The notes under the pieces: model-generated
Told to the model about the DNA's origin: nothing
The model's database searches: none
What the model saw: only the letters and a program-made list of their open reading frames with translations
Source of the DNA: Hyphomonadaceae bacterium
Lineage (GTDB): Bacteria > Pseudomonadota > Alphaproteobacteria > Caulobacterales > Aquidulcibacteraceae
DNA length: 6,129 nt
Assembly (NCBI GenBank): GCA_003526465.1
Contig: DPWD01000052.1
Span: 1-6,129 of the forward strand
Direction: 5' to 3'
Shown here: piece after piece, positions 1 to 5,430 of the stretch
How positions within the stretch are numbered: position 1 is the stretch's first letter
Layout of the letters: each line of letters begins with the position of its first letter
Position numbers and translations under genes: made by a program

Positions 1-47
1 TGCGCATTCATCCGGGGATGGGTAGGCTGTGACGAGCGGCTACCGGC

Positions 48-1364
48 ATGATCTCCCGTTACGCACGCCATGAGATGAGCGCCATCTGGTCGCCCGAGAG
101 TCGCTACGCGATCTGGCTCGAAATCGAAACACTGGCGATGGAGGCGATGGGCGAATTGGGGACCATCCCCAAGGATGCGGTCCAAGCCTACCGCGCCAAA
201 GCCAAGTTCGACGTCGCGCGCATCGACGAGATCGAGCGCGAGGTGAAGCACGACGTCATCGCCTTTCTCACCAATGTCGCCGAGCATGTCGGTCCCGAGG
301 CTCGTTTTGCCCATCAAGGCATGACCTCTTCGGATGTGCTCGACACCTGCCTCTCGGTGCAACTCGCTCGCGCCAGCGACCTGCTGATCGCCGGGTGTGA
401 GCGCGTGATAGCGGCGCTGAAGAGCCGCGCCATCGAGCACAGACACACACCGTGCATCGGCCGCAGCCACGGCATCCATGCTGAACCCACCACGTTCGGG
501 CTGAAACTCGCGGGCCACTATGCCGAGTTCGCGCGCAACCTCGTGCGCCTGCGCACAGCCCGCGCGGAGATTGCGACCTGCGCGATATCGGGAGCGGTCG
601 GCACTTTCGCGCAGATCGATCCGCGCGTGGAGGAATATGTCGCGGCGAAACTTGGCCTGGCGGCTGAGCCGGTTTCCACACAAATAATCCCGCGCGACCG
701 ACACGCTGCCTTTTTTGCAGCACTCGGCGTGGTCGCGGCGGGCATCGAACGTCTCGCCACCGAGGTGCGGCACTTGCAGCGCACCGAAGTGCTAGAGGCG
801 GAGGAATATTTCGAGCCGGGGCAGAAAGGCTCCTCGGCGATGCCGCACAAGCGCAACCCGGTGCTGACGGAAAATCTCTGCGGGCTGGCGCGCCTCGTCC
901 GTTCGGCGGTGACGCCGGCGTTGGAAAACGTCGCACTGTGGCACGAGCGCGATATCTCCCACTCGAGCGTCGAACGCGGCATCGGCCCAGACGCCACCAT
1001 CCACCTCGATTTCGCGCTGCACCGCATGGCGGGCGTGATCGAGAAGTTGGTTGTCTACCCTGAGAACATGGCGCGCAACCTCGCTTTGCTTGGCGGATTG
1101 CACAATTCACAGCGCGTCATGTTGGCGCTGACACAAGCGGGGGTTAGCCGCGAGGACGCCTATCGCCTCGTGCAGAAGAGCGCCATGGCGGTGTGGCAGA
1201 GCCCCGCGCCTCGCGCGGCCACCGCTCTGCTCGACAAATTGCGCGCCGATCCCGCCATCACCGGGAAGCTCGCCCCCGAAACACTCGCGGCGTGCTTCGA
1301 CGAAGCGCACCACTTTGCCCGGGTTGACGAGATTTTCACACGCGTCTTCGGGGGAATCGGCTAA
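48..1364 (+). CDS. purB: Adenylosuccinate lyase PurB
   Basis: Cytoplasmic enzyme of the fumarase/aspartase superfamily. It removes fumarate from SAICAR to give AICAR (purine step 8) and from adenylosuccinate to give AMP. The 438-residue length is normal for the short bacterial PurB type. Visible landmarks are KHDV (67-70, with H68), HQGMTSSD (89-96), the [14 protein letters not shown] block (138-151) with the expected general-acid His141, and the flexible signature loop [11 protein letters not shown] (261-271) with the expected catalytic serine at 262/263. The spacing of H68, H89, H141 and the Ser loop matches what is known for the Bacillus-type enzyme. The ATG at 48 is chosen because the N-terminus [16 protein letters not shown] is the conserved family start; its Shine-Dalgarno is weak. 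A small acidic ORF follows after 26 nt and is probably co-transcribed. The codons look intact, with no frameshift. Confidence 0.97.
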   Translation: MISRYARHEMSAIWSPESRYAIWLEIETLAMEAMGELGTIPKDAVQAYRAKAKFDVARIDEIEREVKHDVIAFLTNVAEHVGPEARFAHQGMTSSDVLDTCLSVQLARASDLLIAGCERVIAALKSRAIEHRHTPCIGRSHGIHAEPTTFGLKLAGHYAEFARNLVRLRTARAEIATCAISGAVGTFAQIDPRVEEYVAAKLGLAAEPVSTQIIPRDRHAAFFAALGVVAAGIERLATEVRHLQRTEVLEAEEYFEPGQKGSSAMPHKRNPVLTENLCGLARLVRSAVTPALENVALWHERDISHSSVERGIGPDATIHLDFALHRMAGVIEKLVVYPENMARNLALLGGLHNSQRVMLALTQAGVSREDAYRLVQKSAMAVWQSPAPRAATALLDKLRADPAITGKLAPETLAACFDEAHHFARVDEIFTRVFGGIG

Positions 1365-1390
1365 CCACTGGCGCCGCAAGGGAGCCTCGG

Positions 1391-1576
1391 ATGAGCGAAG
1401 AATTCGACGACGACGAAGTATGGGACGAAGATGTCGTGATCGACGTGCGGCGCTTCGCGCTCGAGCAGGCCCTGATGGCGCACCTGCACAAGCGCGACGC
1501 GCCCGTGGATGCTGCCGCGGTATTCGCACTTGCCGACCGCTTCGCCAATTACGTGCTGGGCGAACCGAGCCCGTAA
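1391..1576 (+). CDS. Small acidic hypothetical protein (61 aa)
   Basis: I do not recognise a family. The 61-residue product has a very acidic N-terminal third (MSEEFDDDEVWDED) followed by a stretch from about residue 17 to 57 that reads as two amphipathic helices (RRFALEQALMAHLHKR, then DAAAVFALADRFANYVLG). No signal peptide, membrane segment or metal motif is visible. A real gene is supported by a strong Shine-Dalgarno, AAGGGAG at 1378-1384, 6 nt before the ATG, and by its position 26 nt after the purB stop on the same strand, which suggests co-transcription. It ends 10 nt before the stop of the convergent DUF1476 gene. The function is unknown; a small binding or adaptor protein is only a guess. 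Confidence 0.65.
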   Translation: MSEEFDDDEVWDEDVVIDVRRFALEQALMAHLHKRDAPVDAAAVFALADRFANYVLGEPSP

Positions 1577-1586
1577 TCGGCCGCCG

Positions 1587-1910
1587 CTACACTCCCGCCT
1601 TCACCTGCGCGCGGGCCTCGGCGAGGAATTCCTCCATCTTGGCGCGGATCTGGTGATCCGAGAGCTGAACGGCGTGCATGTCCAGGTCGGAGCGGATCTT
1701 GCGGAAAACGTCCTCTTCCCCCGCTTCTTCCAGATCGGCGACCACAACCGATTTGGCGTAGTCAGCCGCGGCTTCGCCCGAGAGGCCCATGTGACCGGCG
1801 GCCCAAAGCCCGGTGAGCTTCGCGCGCCGCGCCTGGGCTTTGAACTCAAGCTCTTGATCTAATTGATATTTCTTCTCTTCAGCGCGCTGACGATCGTCGA
1901 ACTGGCTCAT
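1587..1910 (-). CDS. DUF1476 / F1-ATPase zeta-subunit family protein
   Basis: 107-residue, highly charged, helix-rich protein of the alphaproteobacterial DUF1476 family. Its founding member is the zeta subunit of Paracoccus F1Fo-ATP synthase, which inhibits ATP hydrolysis by inserting its N-terminus into F1. Family landmarks seen here are the N-terminal FDDRQRAEEKKYQLDQE (4-20), the central ARRAKLTGLWAAGHMGLSG (27-45), EEDVFRKIRSDL (65-76) and the C-terminal SDHQIRAKMEEFLAEA (84-99). An in-frame TTG at 1952 would add 14 residues, but the ATG at 1910 is preferred: it gives the family N-terminus and has GGAG (1924-1921) 10 nt upstream. It lies divergent from purC, with a 198-nt shared region, and is convergent with the 61-aa ORF. 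Membership is clear from motifs; the inhibitory function is inferred, since not every family member inhibits strongly. Confidence 0.9.
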   Translation of the reverse strand: MSQFDDRQRAEEKKYQLDQELEFKAQARRAKLTGLWAAGHMGLSGEAAADYAKSVVVADLEEAGEEDVFRKIRSDLDMHAVQLSDHQIRAKMEEFLAEARAQVKAGV

Positions 1911-1939
1911 TTGGGCGTAGCTCCGTTGGGCTCCGCCAA

Positions 1940-1968
1940 TGAATAGGGGCAAGGTCGGCCCCGTTCAA
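1940..1968 (-). promoter_or_regulatory. Candidate sigma-70 promoter of the DUF1476 gene with inverted-repeat spacer
   Basis: On the minus strand a TTGAAC (-35, 1968-1963) is followed by exactly 17 nt and then TATTCA (-10, 1945-1940). This predicts a start near 1933 and a leader of about 23 nt. The -35 matches 4 of 6 consensus bases and the -10 matches 3 of 6. The 17-nt spacer is itself an inverted repeat, GGGGC-N7-GCCCC (1946-1962), so it could serve as an operator or form a hairpin in DNA. This is inference from the sequence only. Confidence 0.35.
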
Positions 1969-2092
1969 CCGCGCTCGGTTGCAGCGCCGCTAATTGTGGC
2001 GAGACCGCTTCTCCCCTAAGTTCTGTTCATCGAACGCTGAAGCGGGTGATTCCAACCCAATTGCCGTTCCAGGACGCTCACCAGCGCCCATC

Positions 2093-2105
2093 GGGGAGGA
2101 GCCCC
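2093..2105 (+). promoter_or_regulatory. purC Shine-Dalgarno presented in a hairpin loop
   Basis: GGGG (2093-2096) and CCCC (2102-2105) can pair, leaving AGGAG (2097-2101), the core of the Shine-Dalgarno, as a five-base loop that ends 7 nt before the purC ATG at 2109. Two more small hairpins lie just upstream: GGGT/ACCC (2044-2047 with 2055-2058) and CGCT/AGCG (2075-2078 with 2083-2086). The strong, well-spaced ribosome site fixes the purC start at 2109 rather than the in-frame GTG at 2046. Whether the fold controls translation is not known. Confidence 0.45.
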
Positions 2106-2108
2106 CCA

Positions 2109-2867
2109 ATGTCCCGTCGCAAGAAAATCTACGAAGGCAAGGCCAAGATCCTCTACGAGGGGCCGGAGCCGGGGACGCTCATCCAGTACTTCAAGGACGA
2201 CGCCACTGCCTTCAATGCGCAGAAAAAGGCGATCCTTGAGGGCAAGGGCGTCATCAACAACCAGATTTCCGGGTTCATCATGACGAACCTGAACGCGATC
2301 GGCGTGCCCACCCACTACATCAAGACCATGAACATGCGCGAACAATTGGTGCGCGAGGTCGAGATCATTCCGCTCGAGGTGGTGTGCCGCAACGTGGCGG
2401 CGGGTTCGCTCTCTACGCGCCTCGGCATCGAGGAAGGAACGCCGCTGCCGCGCTCGATCATCGAATTCTACTACAAAAACGATGCGCTCGGCGATCCGAT
2501 GGTGGCGGAGGAACACATCACCGCGTTCAATTGGGCGAGCACGCAGGATATCGACGACATCATGGCGCTGACCCTGAGGGTCAACGATTACATGTTCGGC
2601 ATGTTCGGCGCAGTCGGCATCAAGCTGGTGGATTTCAAGCTCGAGTTCGGCCGGCTCTACGAAGGCGACATGGTGCGCACGGTGATCGCCGACGAGATCA
2701 GCCCTGATTCTGCTCGGCTGTGGGATGTGCAGACCAACGAGAAAATGGACAAAGACCGTTTCCGCCGCGATCTCGGCAATGTCACCGAGGCTTATGTGGA
2801 AGTCGCCCGCCGCTTGGGCATCGTCAAACAAGCCGCAGCCGGCGGCGGCGGCGAGAGCGTCCATTAA
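2109..2867 (+). CDS. purC: Phosphoribosylaminoimidazole-succinocarboxamide synthase PurC
   Basis: SAICAR synthetase: joins aspartate to CAIR using ATP, the cytoplasmic purine step just before PurB. The 252-residue product has all the family blocks: the N-terminal [14 protein letters not shown] (5-18, ATP-binding strand region), [13 protein letters not shown] (28-40), the first signature [14 protein letters not shown] (87-100), LVDFKLEFG (173-181) and the second signature [12 protein letters not shown] (194-205). The GGAGGAG at 2095-2101 with a 7-nt spacer selects the ATG at 2109. An upstream in-frame GTG at 2046 would add 21 residues that look nothing like PurC. The C-terminal tail [11 protein letters not shown] is low complexity and probably disordered. 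It is divergent from the DUF1476 gene and 86 nt ahead of purS on the same strand. Confidence 0.97.
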   Translation: MSRRKKIYEGKAKILYEGPEPGTLIQYFKDDATAFNAQKKAILEGKGVINNQISGFIMTNLNAIGVPTHYIKTMNMREQLVREVEIIPLEVVCRNVAAGSLSTRLGIEEGTPLPRSIIEFYYKNDALGDPMVAEEHITAFNWASTQDIDDIMALTLRVNDYMFGMFGAVGIKLVDFKLEFGRLYEGDMVRTVIADEISPDSARLWDVQTNEKMDKDRFRRDLGNVTEAYVEVARRLGIVKQAAAGGGGESVH

Positions 2868-2901
2868 ACTATGGTCACAACGCTGTAATGGGCGCGTGAC
2901 A

Positions 2902-2921
2902 CTCCTTCGGGGGCGAGGGAG
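2902..2921 (+). promoter_or_regulatory. Strong hairpin in the purC-purS intergenic region
   Basis: CTCCTTCG (2902-2909) and CGAGGGAG (2914-2921) form an 8-bp stem with one G-U pair, closed by a GGGG loop. The hairpin lies 34 nt after the purC stop and 32 nt before the purS ATG. The bases after it (GATACGCTGG) contain no U-tract, so it is not a classic intrinsic terminator. In RNA it could protect the purC 3' end, act as a processing site, or partly attenuate read-through into purS. Confidence 0.5.
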
Positions 2922-2953
2922 GATACGCTGGGAAAGATGTGAAGGGGCTGTAC

Positions 2954-3199
2954 ATGAAAGCGATCGTGACCGTGGGGCTCAAGCCCGGCGTTCTGGACGT
3001 GCAGGGCAAGGCGGTCGCCGGCGCCCTGAAGGAGCTCGGATTTTCCGGCGTCGAAGACGCGCGCATTGGCAAACGCATCGAAATCCAGCTTGACGGCAAT
3101 CTCGATCCCGACACCGCCGAAGCCGAAGTACGCGAGATGTGCGAGACCCTGCTCGCCAACACCGTGATCGAAAGCTACCGCGTCGAGATCGCGGGATAG
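2954..3199 (+). CDS. purS: FGAM synthase small subunit PurS
   Basis: PurS is the small structural subunit of the three-part formylglycinamidine ribonucleotide synthase (PurL-PurQ-PurS). It bridges the glutaminase PurQ and the synthetase PurL. The 81-residue product is of typical size and shows the family pattern: the beta strand KAIVTVGLKPGVLDVQGKA (2-20), the helix AVAGALKELGF (20-30), GVEDARIGKRIEIQLD (32-47) and the terminal NTVIESYRVEIAG (69-81). The ATG at 2954 gives the canonical MKA start and has AAGGGG at 2942-2947, 6 nt upstream. The in-frame GTG at 2939 would add MKGLY and lacks family support. The gene ends only 4 nt from the stop of the convergent pstS. purQ, normally the next gene, is displaced beyond pstS. 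Confidence 0.95.
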   Translation: MKAIVTVGLKPGVLDVQGKAVAGALKELGFSGVEDARIGKRIEIQLDGNLDPDTAEAEVREMCETLLANTVIESYRVEIAG

Positions 3200-3203
3200 C
3201 GCT

Positions 3204-4196
3204 CTACTCCCCAGCCGCCAGCGGGCGAGCGAGCACTTCTTCGATGCTCGCGCCGATGTCCTGTTTGCCGCCGAAAGCCGTGCCGGTCTGGCGCGTGCGG
3301 GCTCGCTCCGCGTACGTCGCGTAGGCGCGCTCGGGCAGCGCCACATAGCCGACCGCGGGCGCGATCCGCGCGGCGTTGGCGAGCAGATATTGCGCGAAGC
3401 GCTGCACCTGCGGACGCCGCAGAGCCTCGGCGTTAAAATACACAAACAGCGGCCGCGACAGAGGATAGCTGCCATCGGCGATACTCTCCGGCGATGGCGC
3501 GACGCCATTAATGGACAACGCCTTCACCCGCGCGCGGTTCTGGTCGAAATAGGCATACCCGAAATAGCCCATCGCGCCGGGATTGCCGGCGACGCCGGTG
3601 ACGGTGACGTTGTCATCCTCGGTCGGCGTATAATCCGTGCGCGAGGATTTTGCCCTACCGACCACCGCTTCAGTGAAATAATCGAAAGTGCCAGAAGCAG
3701 TGCCCGCGCCGAACAATTGCAAGCCAAGGTCAGGCCAGTGCGGATTGATTTGGCGCCAATTCGTCACCGCGCCCTGCGCGGCAGGCGACCAGGTTCGGCG
3801 CAGTTCTGCCATGCTGATGTTGGAGAGAGCGTTCGAGGGGTGGACGACAACAGTGAGCCCATCGAAAGCAATGGGCGCTTCCACATAAGCCACCCCAGTT
3901 GCCGCACAGGCCTGCATCTCCTCAGCCAGGATCGGACGGGAAGCGCCCTGCACTTGGGTCTCGCCGCGGCAGAATTTGCGGAAACCCCCGCCGGTGCCGC
4001 TTTCGCCAACCGCGACACGCGCGGTCCCGGTTTGCGAAACGCCGAATTGCTCGGCCGCGGCTTCAGAGATCGGAAACACGGTGGAAGAACCGTCGACCTG
4101 AATGACCTCGCTACCGGCGCCCTGGTTGGAGGGCTCGCCGCCGCATGCGCACAATGCCGCAGCCATGGCCGCGCCCAACAGGCTCCGCGTCAGCAT
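3204..4196 (-). CDS. pstS: Phosphate-binding lipoprotein PstS (SphX-like)
   Basis: Periplasmic phosphate-binding component of the high-affinity Pst ABC transporter, probably lipid-anchored. The 330-residue product begins with a short signal (MLTRSLLGAAMAAALCAC) and a lipobox L15-C16-A17 before the acylated Cys18. Phosphate-site blocks are DGSSTVFPISE (35-45), VGESGTGGGFRKFCRGE (63-79) with the GASRPI segment (84-89), and GAGTASGTFDYF (163-174). Cys76 and Cys97 may form a disulfide, as in SphX-like PstS proteins. The ATG at 4196 is preferred because GGGGAG (4210-4205) sits 8 nt before it; the in-frame TTG at 4202 is only 2 nt from that site. No pstC, pstA, pstB or phoU is visible nearby. The upstream 32-aa membrane ORF ends 13 nt before this start, and its stop codon overlaps the Shine-Dalgarno, so the two are probably one operon. 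The lipobox with Cys at -2 is slightly unusual. Confidence 0.92.
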   Translation of the reverse strand: MLTRSLLGAAMAAALCACGGEPSNQGAGSEVIQVDGSSTVFPISEAAAEQFGVSQTGTARVAVGESGTGGGFRKFCRGETQVQGASRPILAEEMQACAATGVAYVEAPIAFDGLTVVVHPSNALSNISMAELRRTWSPAAQGAVTNWRQINPHWPDLGLQLFGAGTASGTFDYFTEAVVGRAKSSRTDYTPTEDDNVTVTGVAGNPGAMGYFGYAYFDQNRARVKALSINGVAPSPESIADGSYPLSRPLFVYFNAEALRRPQVQRFAQYLLANAARIAPAVGYVALPERAYATYAERARTRQTGTAFGGKQDIGASIEEVLARPLAAGE

Positions 4197-4209
4197 AGAC
4201 AATTCTCCC

Positions 4210-4308
4210 CTACTCGCCGCCGGGTCGGTTCATGCGCCAGAACACCCAGGTCAGCAGGGCGGTCGCCACAATCGACCCTAACGCTGCGATGATGACGATA
4301 GTCGGCAT
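4210..4308 (-). CDS. Small single-span membrane protein upstream of pstS (32 aa)
   Basis: A 32-codon ORF starts at ATG 4308 and stops at TAG 4212-4210; an in-frame TGA lies three codons before the ATG, so it cannot be longer. Residues 3-24 (TIVIIAALGSIVATALLTWVFW) form one hydrophobic segment closed by two tryptophans, followed by a basic cytoplasmic-type tail RMNRPGGE. By the positive-inside rule this predicts N-out/C-in topology. G11xxxA15 and S12xxxT16 small-residue spacings could support helix packing. Its stop overlaps the pstS Shine-Dalgarno and the start codons are 112 nt apart, which implies co-transcription and possibly coupled translation. Its own Shine-Dalgarno is weak (GGA 3 nt before the ATG). 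The function is unknown; a small partner of a transporter or of the phosphate system is inferred only from position. Confidence 0.6.
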   Translation of the reverse strand: MPTIVIIAALGSIVATALLTWVFWRMNRPGGE

Positions 4309-4316
4309 GGGTCCGT

Positions 4317-4345
4317 GTCATAGCAGCACCCTTGGCCGGAATCAC
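4317..4345 (-). promoter_or_regulatory. Weak candidate promoter for the membrane sORF-pstS unit
   Basis: On the minus strand GCTATGAC (4324-4317) matches 7 of 8 positions of the Caulobacter -10 consensus GCTANAWC. A poor -35, GTGATT (4345-4340), lies 17 nt upstream of TATGAC. Transcription would start near 4310, almost at the sORF ATG (4308). A weak -35 is what an activator-dependent promoter would have, but I found no convincing PhoB box. It overlaps the purQ promoter on the other strand. Confidence 0.3.
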
Positions 4346-4360
4346 CAGACGAACTAGATA
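4332..4360 (+). promoter_or_regulatory. Candidate sigma-70 promoter of purQ predicting a leaderless mRNA
   Basis: TTGGCC (-35, 4332-4337), a 17-nt spacer and TAGATA (-10, 4355-4360). In the Caulobacter housekeeping format TTGaCgS-N10-14-GCTANAWC it reads TTGGCCG-N14-ACTAGATA. The ATG of purQ lies 7 nt after the last -10 base, exactly where transcription should start, so the mRNA would begin at or within a base of the start codon. The purQ Shine-Dalgarno is correspondingly poor (TAAGG only 3 nt from the ATG). A GAATC (GANTC methylation site) lies in the spacer at 4339-4343. Confidence 0.5.
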
Positions 4361-4366
4361 AGGCCC

Positions 4367-5029
4367 ATGAAATCAGCCGTGATCGTGTTTCCGGGGTCCA
4401 ATTGCGACCGCGACGCCGCCCGCGCGCTCGAACGCGTGAGCGGGCGGCCCGCGCACATGCTCTGGCACAAGGAGACCGCCCTGCCCGAGGGTGTCGATCT
4501 GGTGGTGCTGCCGGGCGGCTTTTCCTACGGCGACTATCTCCGCTCCGGCGCCATGGCGGCGAAGAGCCCGGTGGTGCGCGCAGTCATTGCGCATGCGGAA
4601 CGCGGCGGGTTGGTGTTGGGCATCTGCAACGGCTTTCAGGTGCTCACCGAGACGCGGCTCCTGGCGGGCGCCTTGGCGCGCAACGCGGGGCTCAAGTTTG
4701 CCTGCAAGGACGTGCCGCTCGCCATCGCCAACTGCAATACCGCCTTCACCCGCGCGTATCGTGAAGCGCGGGAGACGGAAATTCCCATAGCGCACGGCGA
4801 CGGTCGCTTTGTCGCCGACGAAGACACGCTCGACCGGATCGAGAACGAAGGCCGCGTGGTGTTCCGTTATCTCGACAACCCGAACGGCTCGGCCCGCGAT
4901 ATTGCCGGCATCGTCAACGAGCGCGGCAATGTGATGGGCATGATGCCCCACCCAGAACGCGCCAGCGACCCCGTGCTTGGGCGCACCGGCGGCGCTGCCG
5001 TGTTCCAGAGCCTCCTGGAAGCGGCGTAA
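4367..5029 (+). CDS. purQ: FGAM synthase glutaminase subunit PurQ
   Basis: Class I glutamine amidotransferase subunit of formylglycinamidine ribonucleotide synthase. It hydrolyses glutamine and passes ammonia to PurL, with PurS as bridge. The 220-residue length is typical of stand-alone PurQ. Landmarks are the N-terminal [13 protein letters not shown] (4-16), [20 protein letters not shown] (46-65), the nucleophile elbow [11 protein letters not shown] (85-95) with Cys87, and [10 protein letters not shown] (192-201) with His195 and Glu197 completing the triad. The ATG at 4367 gives the conserved [11 protein letters not shown] start. It is separated from purS by the opposite-strand sORF-pstS unit, so it must have its own promoter (candidate at 4332-4360). 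Its stop TAA shares one base with the ATG of the following acidic protein. purL, often the next gene, is not present here. Confidence 0.97.
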   Translation: MKSAVIVFPGSNCDRDAARALERVSGRPAHMLWHKETALPEGVDLVVLPGGFSYGDYLRSGAMAAKSPVVRAVIAHAERGGLVLGICNGFQVLTETRLLAGALARNAGLKFACKDVPLAIANCNTAFTRAYREARETEIPIAHGDGRFVADEDTLDRIENEGRVVFRYLDNPNGSARDIAGIVNERGNVMGMMPHPERASDPVLGRTGGAAVFQSLLEAA

Positions 5030-5430
5030 TGGCGAAGAAACCGCAGAACCCGCCGGCGGGCGATTTCGACGCCGAGGTCGACGACGCGCGCAAGCGGCTG
5101 GAAGCCTCGCTCACCGAGGACGAAGCTTTCGACGATCTTGCCGCATTGCAGGCGCTGGCGCCAATCCTGGAGCGCCAAATCCGCTCGCGCCGCCTGGCGT
5201 TTACGCTCGGCGACGACGACGATGAGGAGACCCACATCGTCGTTCTCCATGTCGAGAGCGACGAGGAACTGGGCTTCATCTTCGCCGAGGACGGCGAGTA
5301 CGTGTTCGAGAGCAATCTCGACGCCTATTTCGACGATTTCGTGGATGATAGTCCCGAACGTTTCGTCGAGCGCCTGTACGAAACGCTGCGCGCCGATCTG
5401 CCGAAGTACGAAGTGGAGAGTAAGACCTAG
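5029..5430 (+). CDS. Acidic hypothetical protein coupled to purQ (133 aa)
   Basis: I do not recognise a named family. The 133-residue product is strongly acidic, with a DDDDEE run at 62-67 and many Asp/Glu pairs. A basic, probably disordered N-terminus ([11 protein letters not shown]) precedes a helix (DAEVDDARKRLEASLTEDEAF, about 14-34) and a second helix ending in LERQIRSRRLAF (47-58). Beta-strand-like segments THIVVLHV (68-75), LGFIFAED (81-88) and EYVFES (90-95) follow, then a C-terminal helical region RFVERLYETLRADL (111-124). There is no signal peptide or membrane span, so it is probably cytoplasmic. Its ATG overlaps the purQ stop (TAATG), and GGAAG at 5017-5021, 7 nt upstream, lies inside purQ, which indicates translational coupling. 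Its stop shares CTAG with the stop of the convergent AsmA-like gene. A role with PurQ or the FGAM synthase complex is inferred from position only. Confidence 0.8.
   Translation: MAKKPQNPPAGDFDAEVDDARKRLEASLTEDEAFDDLAALQALAPILERQIRSRRLAFTLGDDDDEETHIVVLHVESDEELGFIFAEDGEYVFESNLDAYFDDFVDDSPERFVERLYETLRADLPKYEVESKT

Noticed and set aside
1..51. Possible end of an upstream plus-strand gene overlapping purB through ATGA (TGA at 49-51)
   Set aside because: One frame is open from 1 to 51, but only 16 codons are visible and they show no motif; the other two plus frames stop at 25 and 32, so the frame cannot be chosen.
268..1110. Long open frame on the minus strand across purB
   Set aside because: It is the antisense shadow of purB. 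Its product is rich in Arg, Pro, Cys and Trp with no motif, while the plus frame is a full PurB.
1994..2022. Candidate purC promoter TTGTGG-N17-TAAGTT
   Set aside because: The spacing is right, but each box matches only 3 of 6 consensus bases, which is expected by chance; left out of the feature list.
2046..2108. 21-residue N-terminal extension of PurC from a GTG
   Set aside because: The added residues are unlike PurC, and the strong Shine-Dalgarno at 2095-2101 lies inside the extension and serves the ATG at 2109.
2016..2864. 282-codon open frame on the minus strand across purC
   Set aside because: Antisense shadow of purC, His/Asp/Val-rich with no recognisable domain; high GC keeps such frames open.
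3390..4292. 300-codon open frame on the plus strand across pstS and the membrane sORF
   Set aside because: Antisense shadow of pstS. Its product is Arg/His-rich with no family motif, whereas the minus frame has a signal peptide, lipobox and phosphate-site blocks.
4311..4330. Possible PhoB box half-site TGTCATA (4316-4322) near the pstS unit
   Set aside because: Only one half matches, the second repeat is absent, the orientation is toward purQ, and it overlaps the proposed -10 of the pstS unit rather than its -35.
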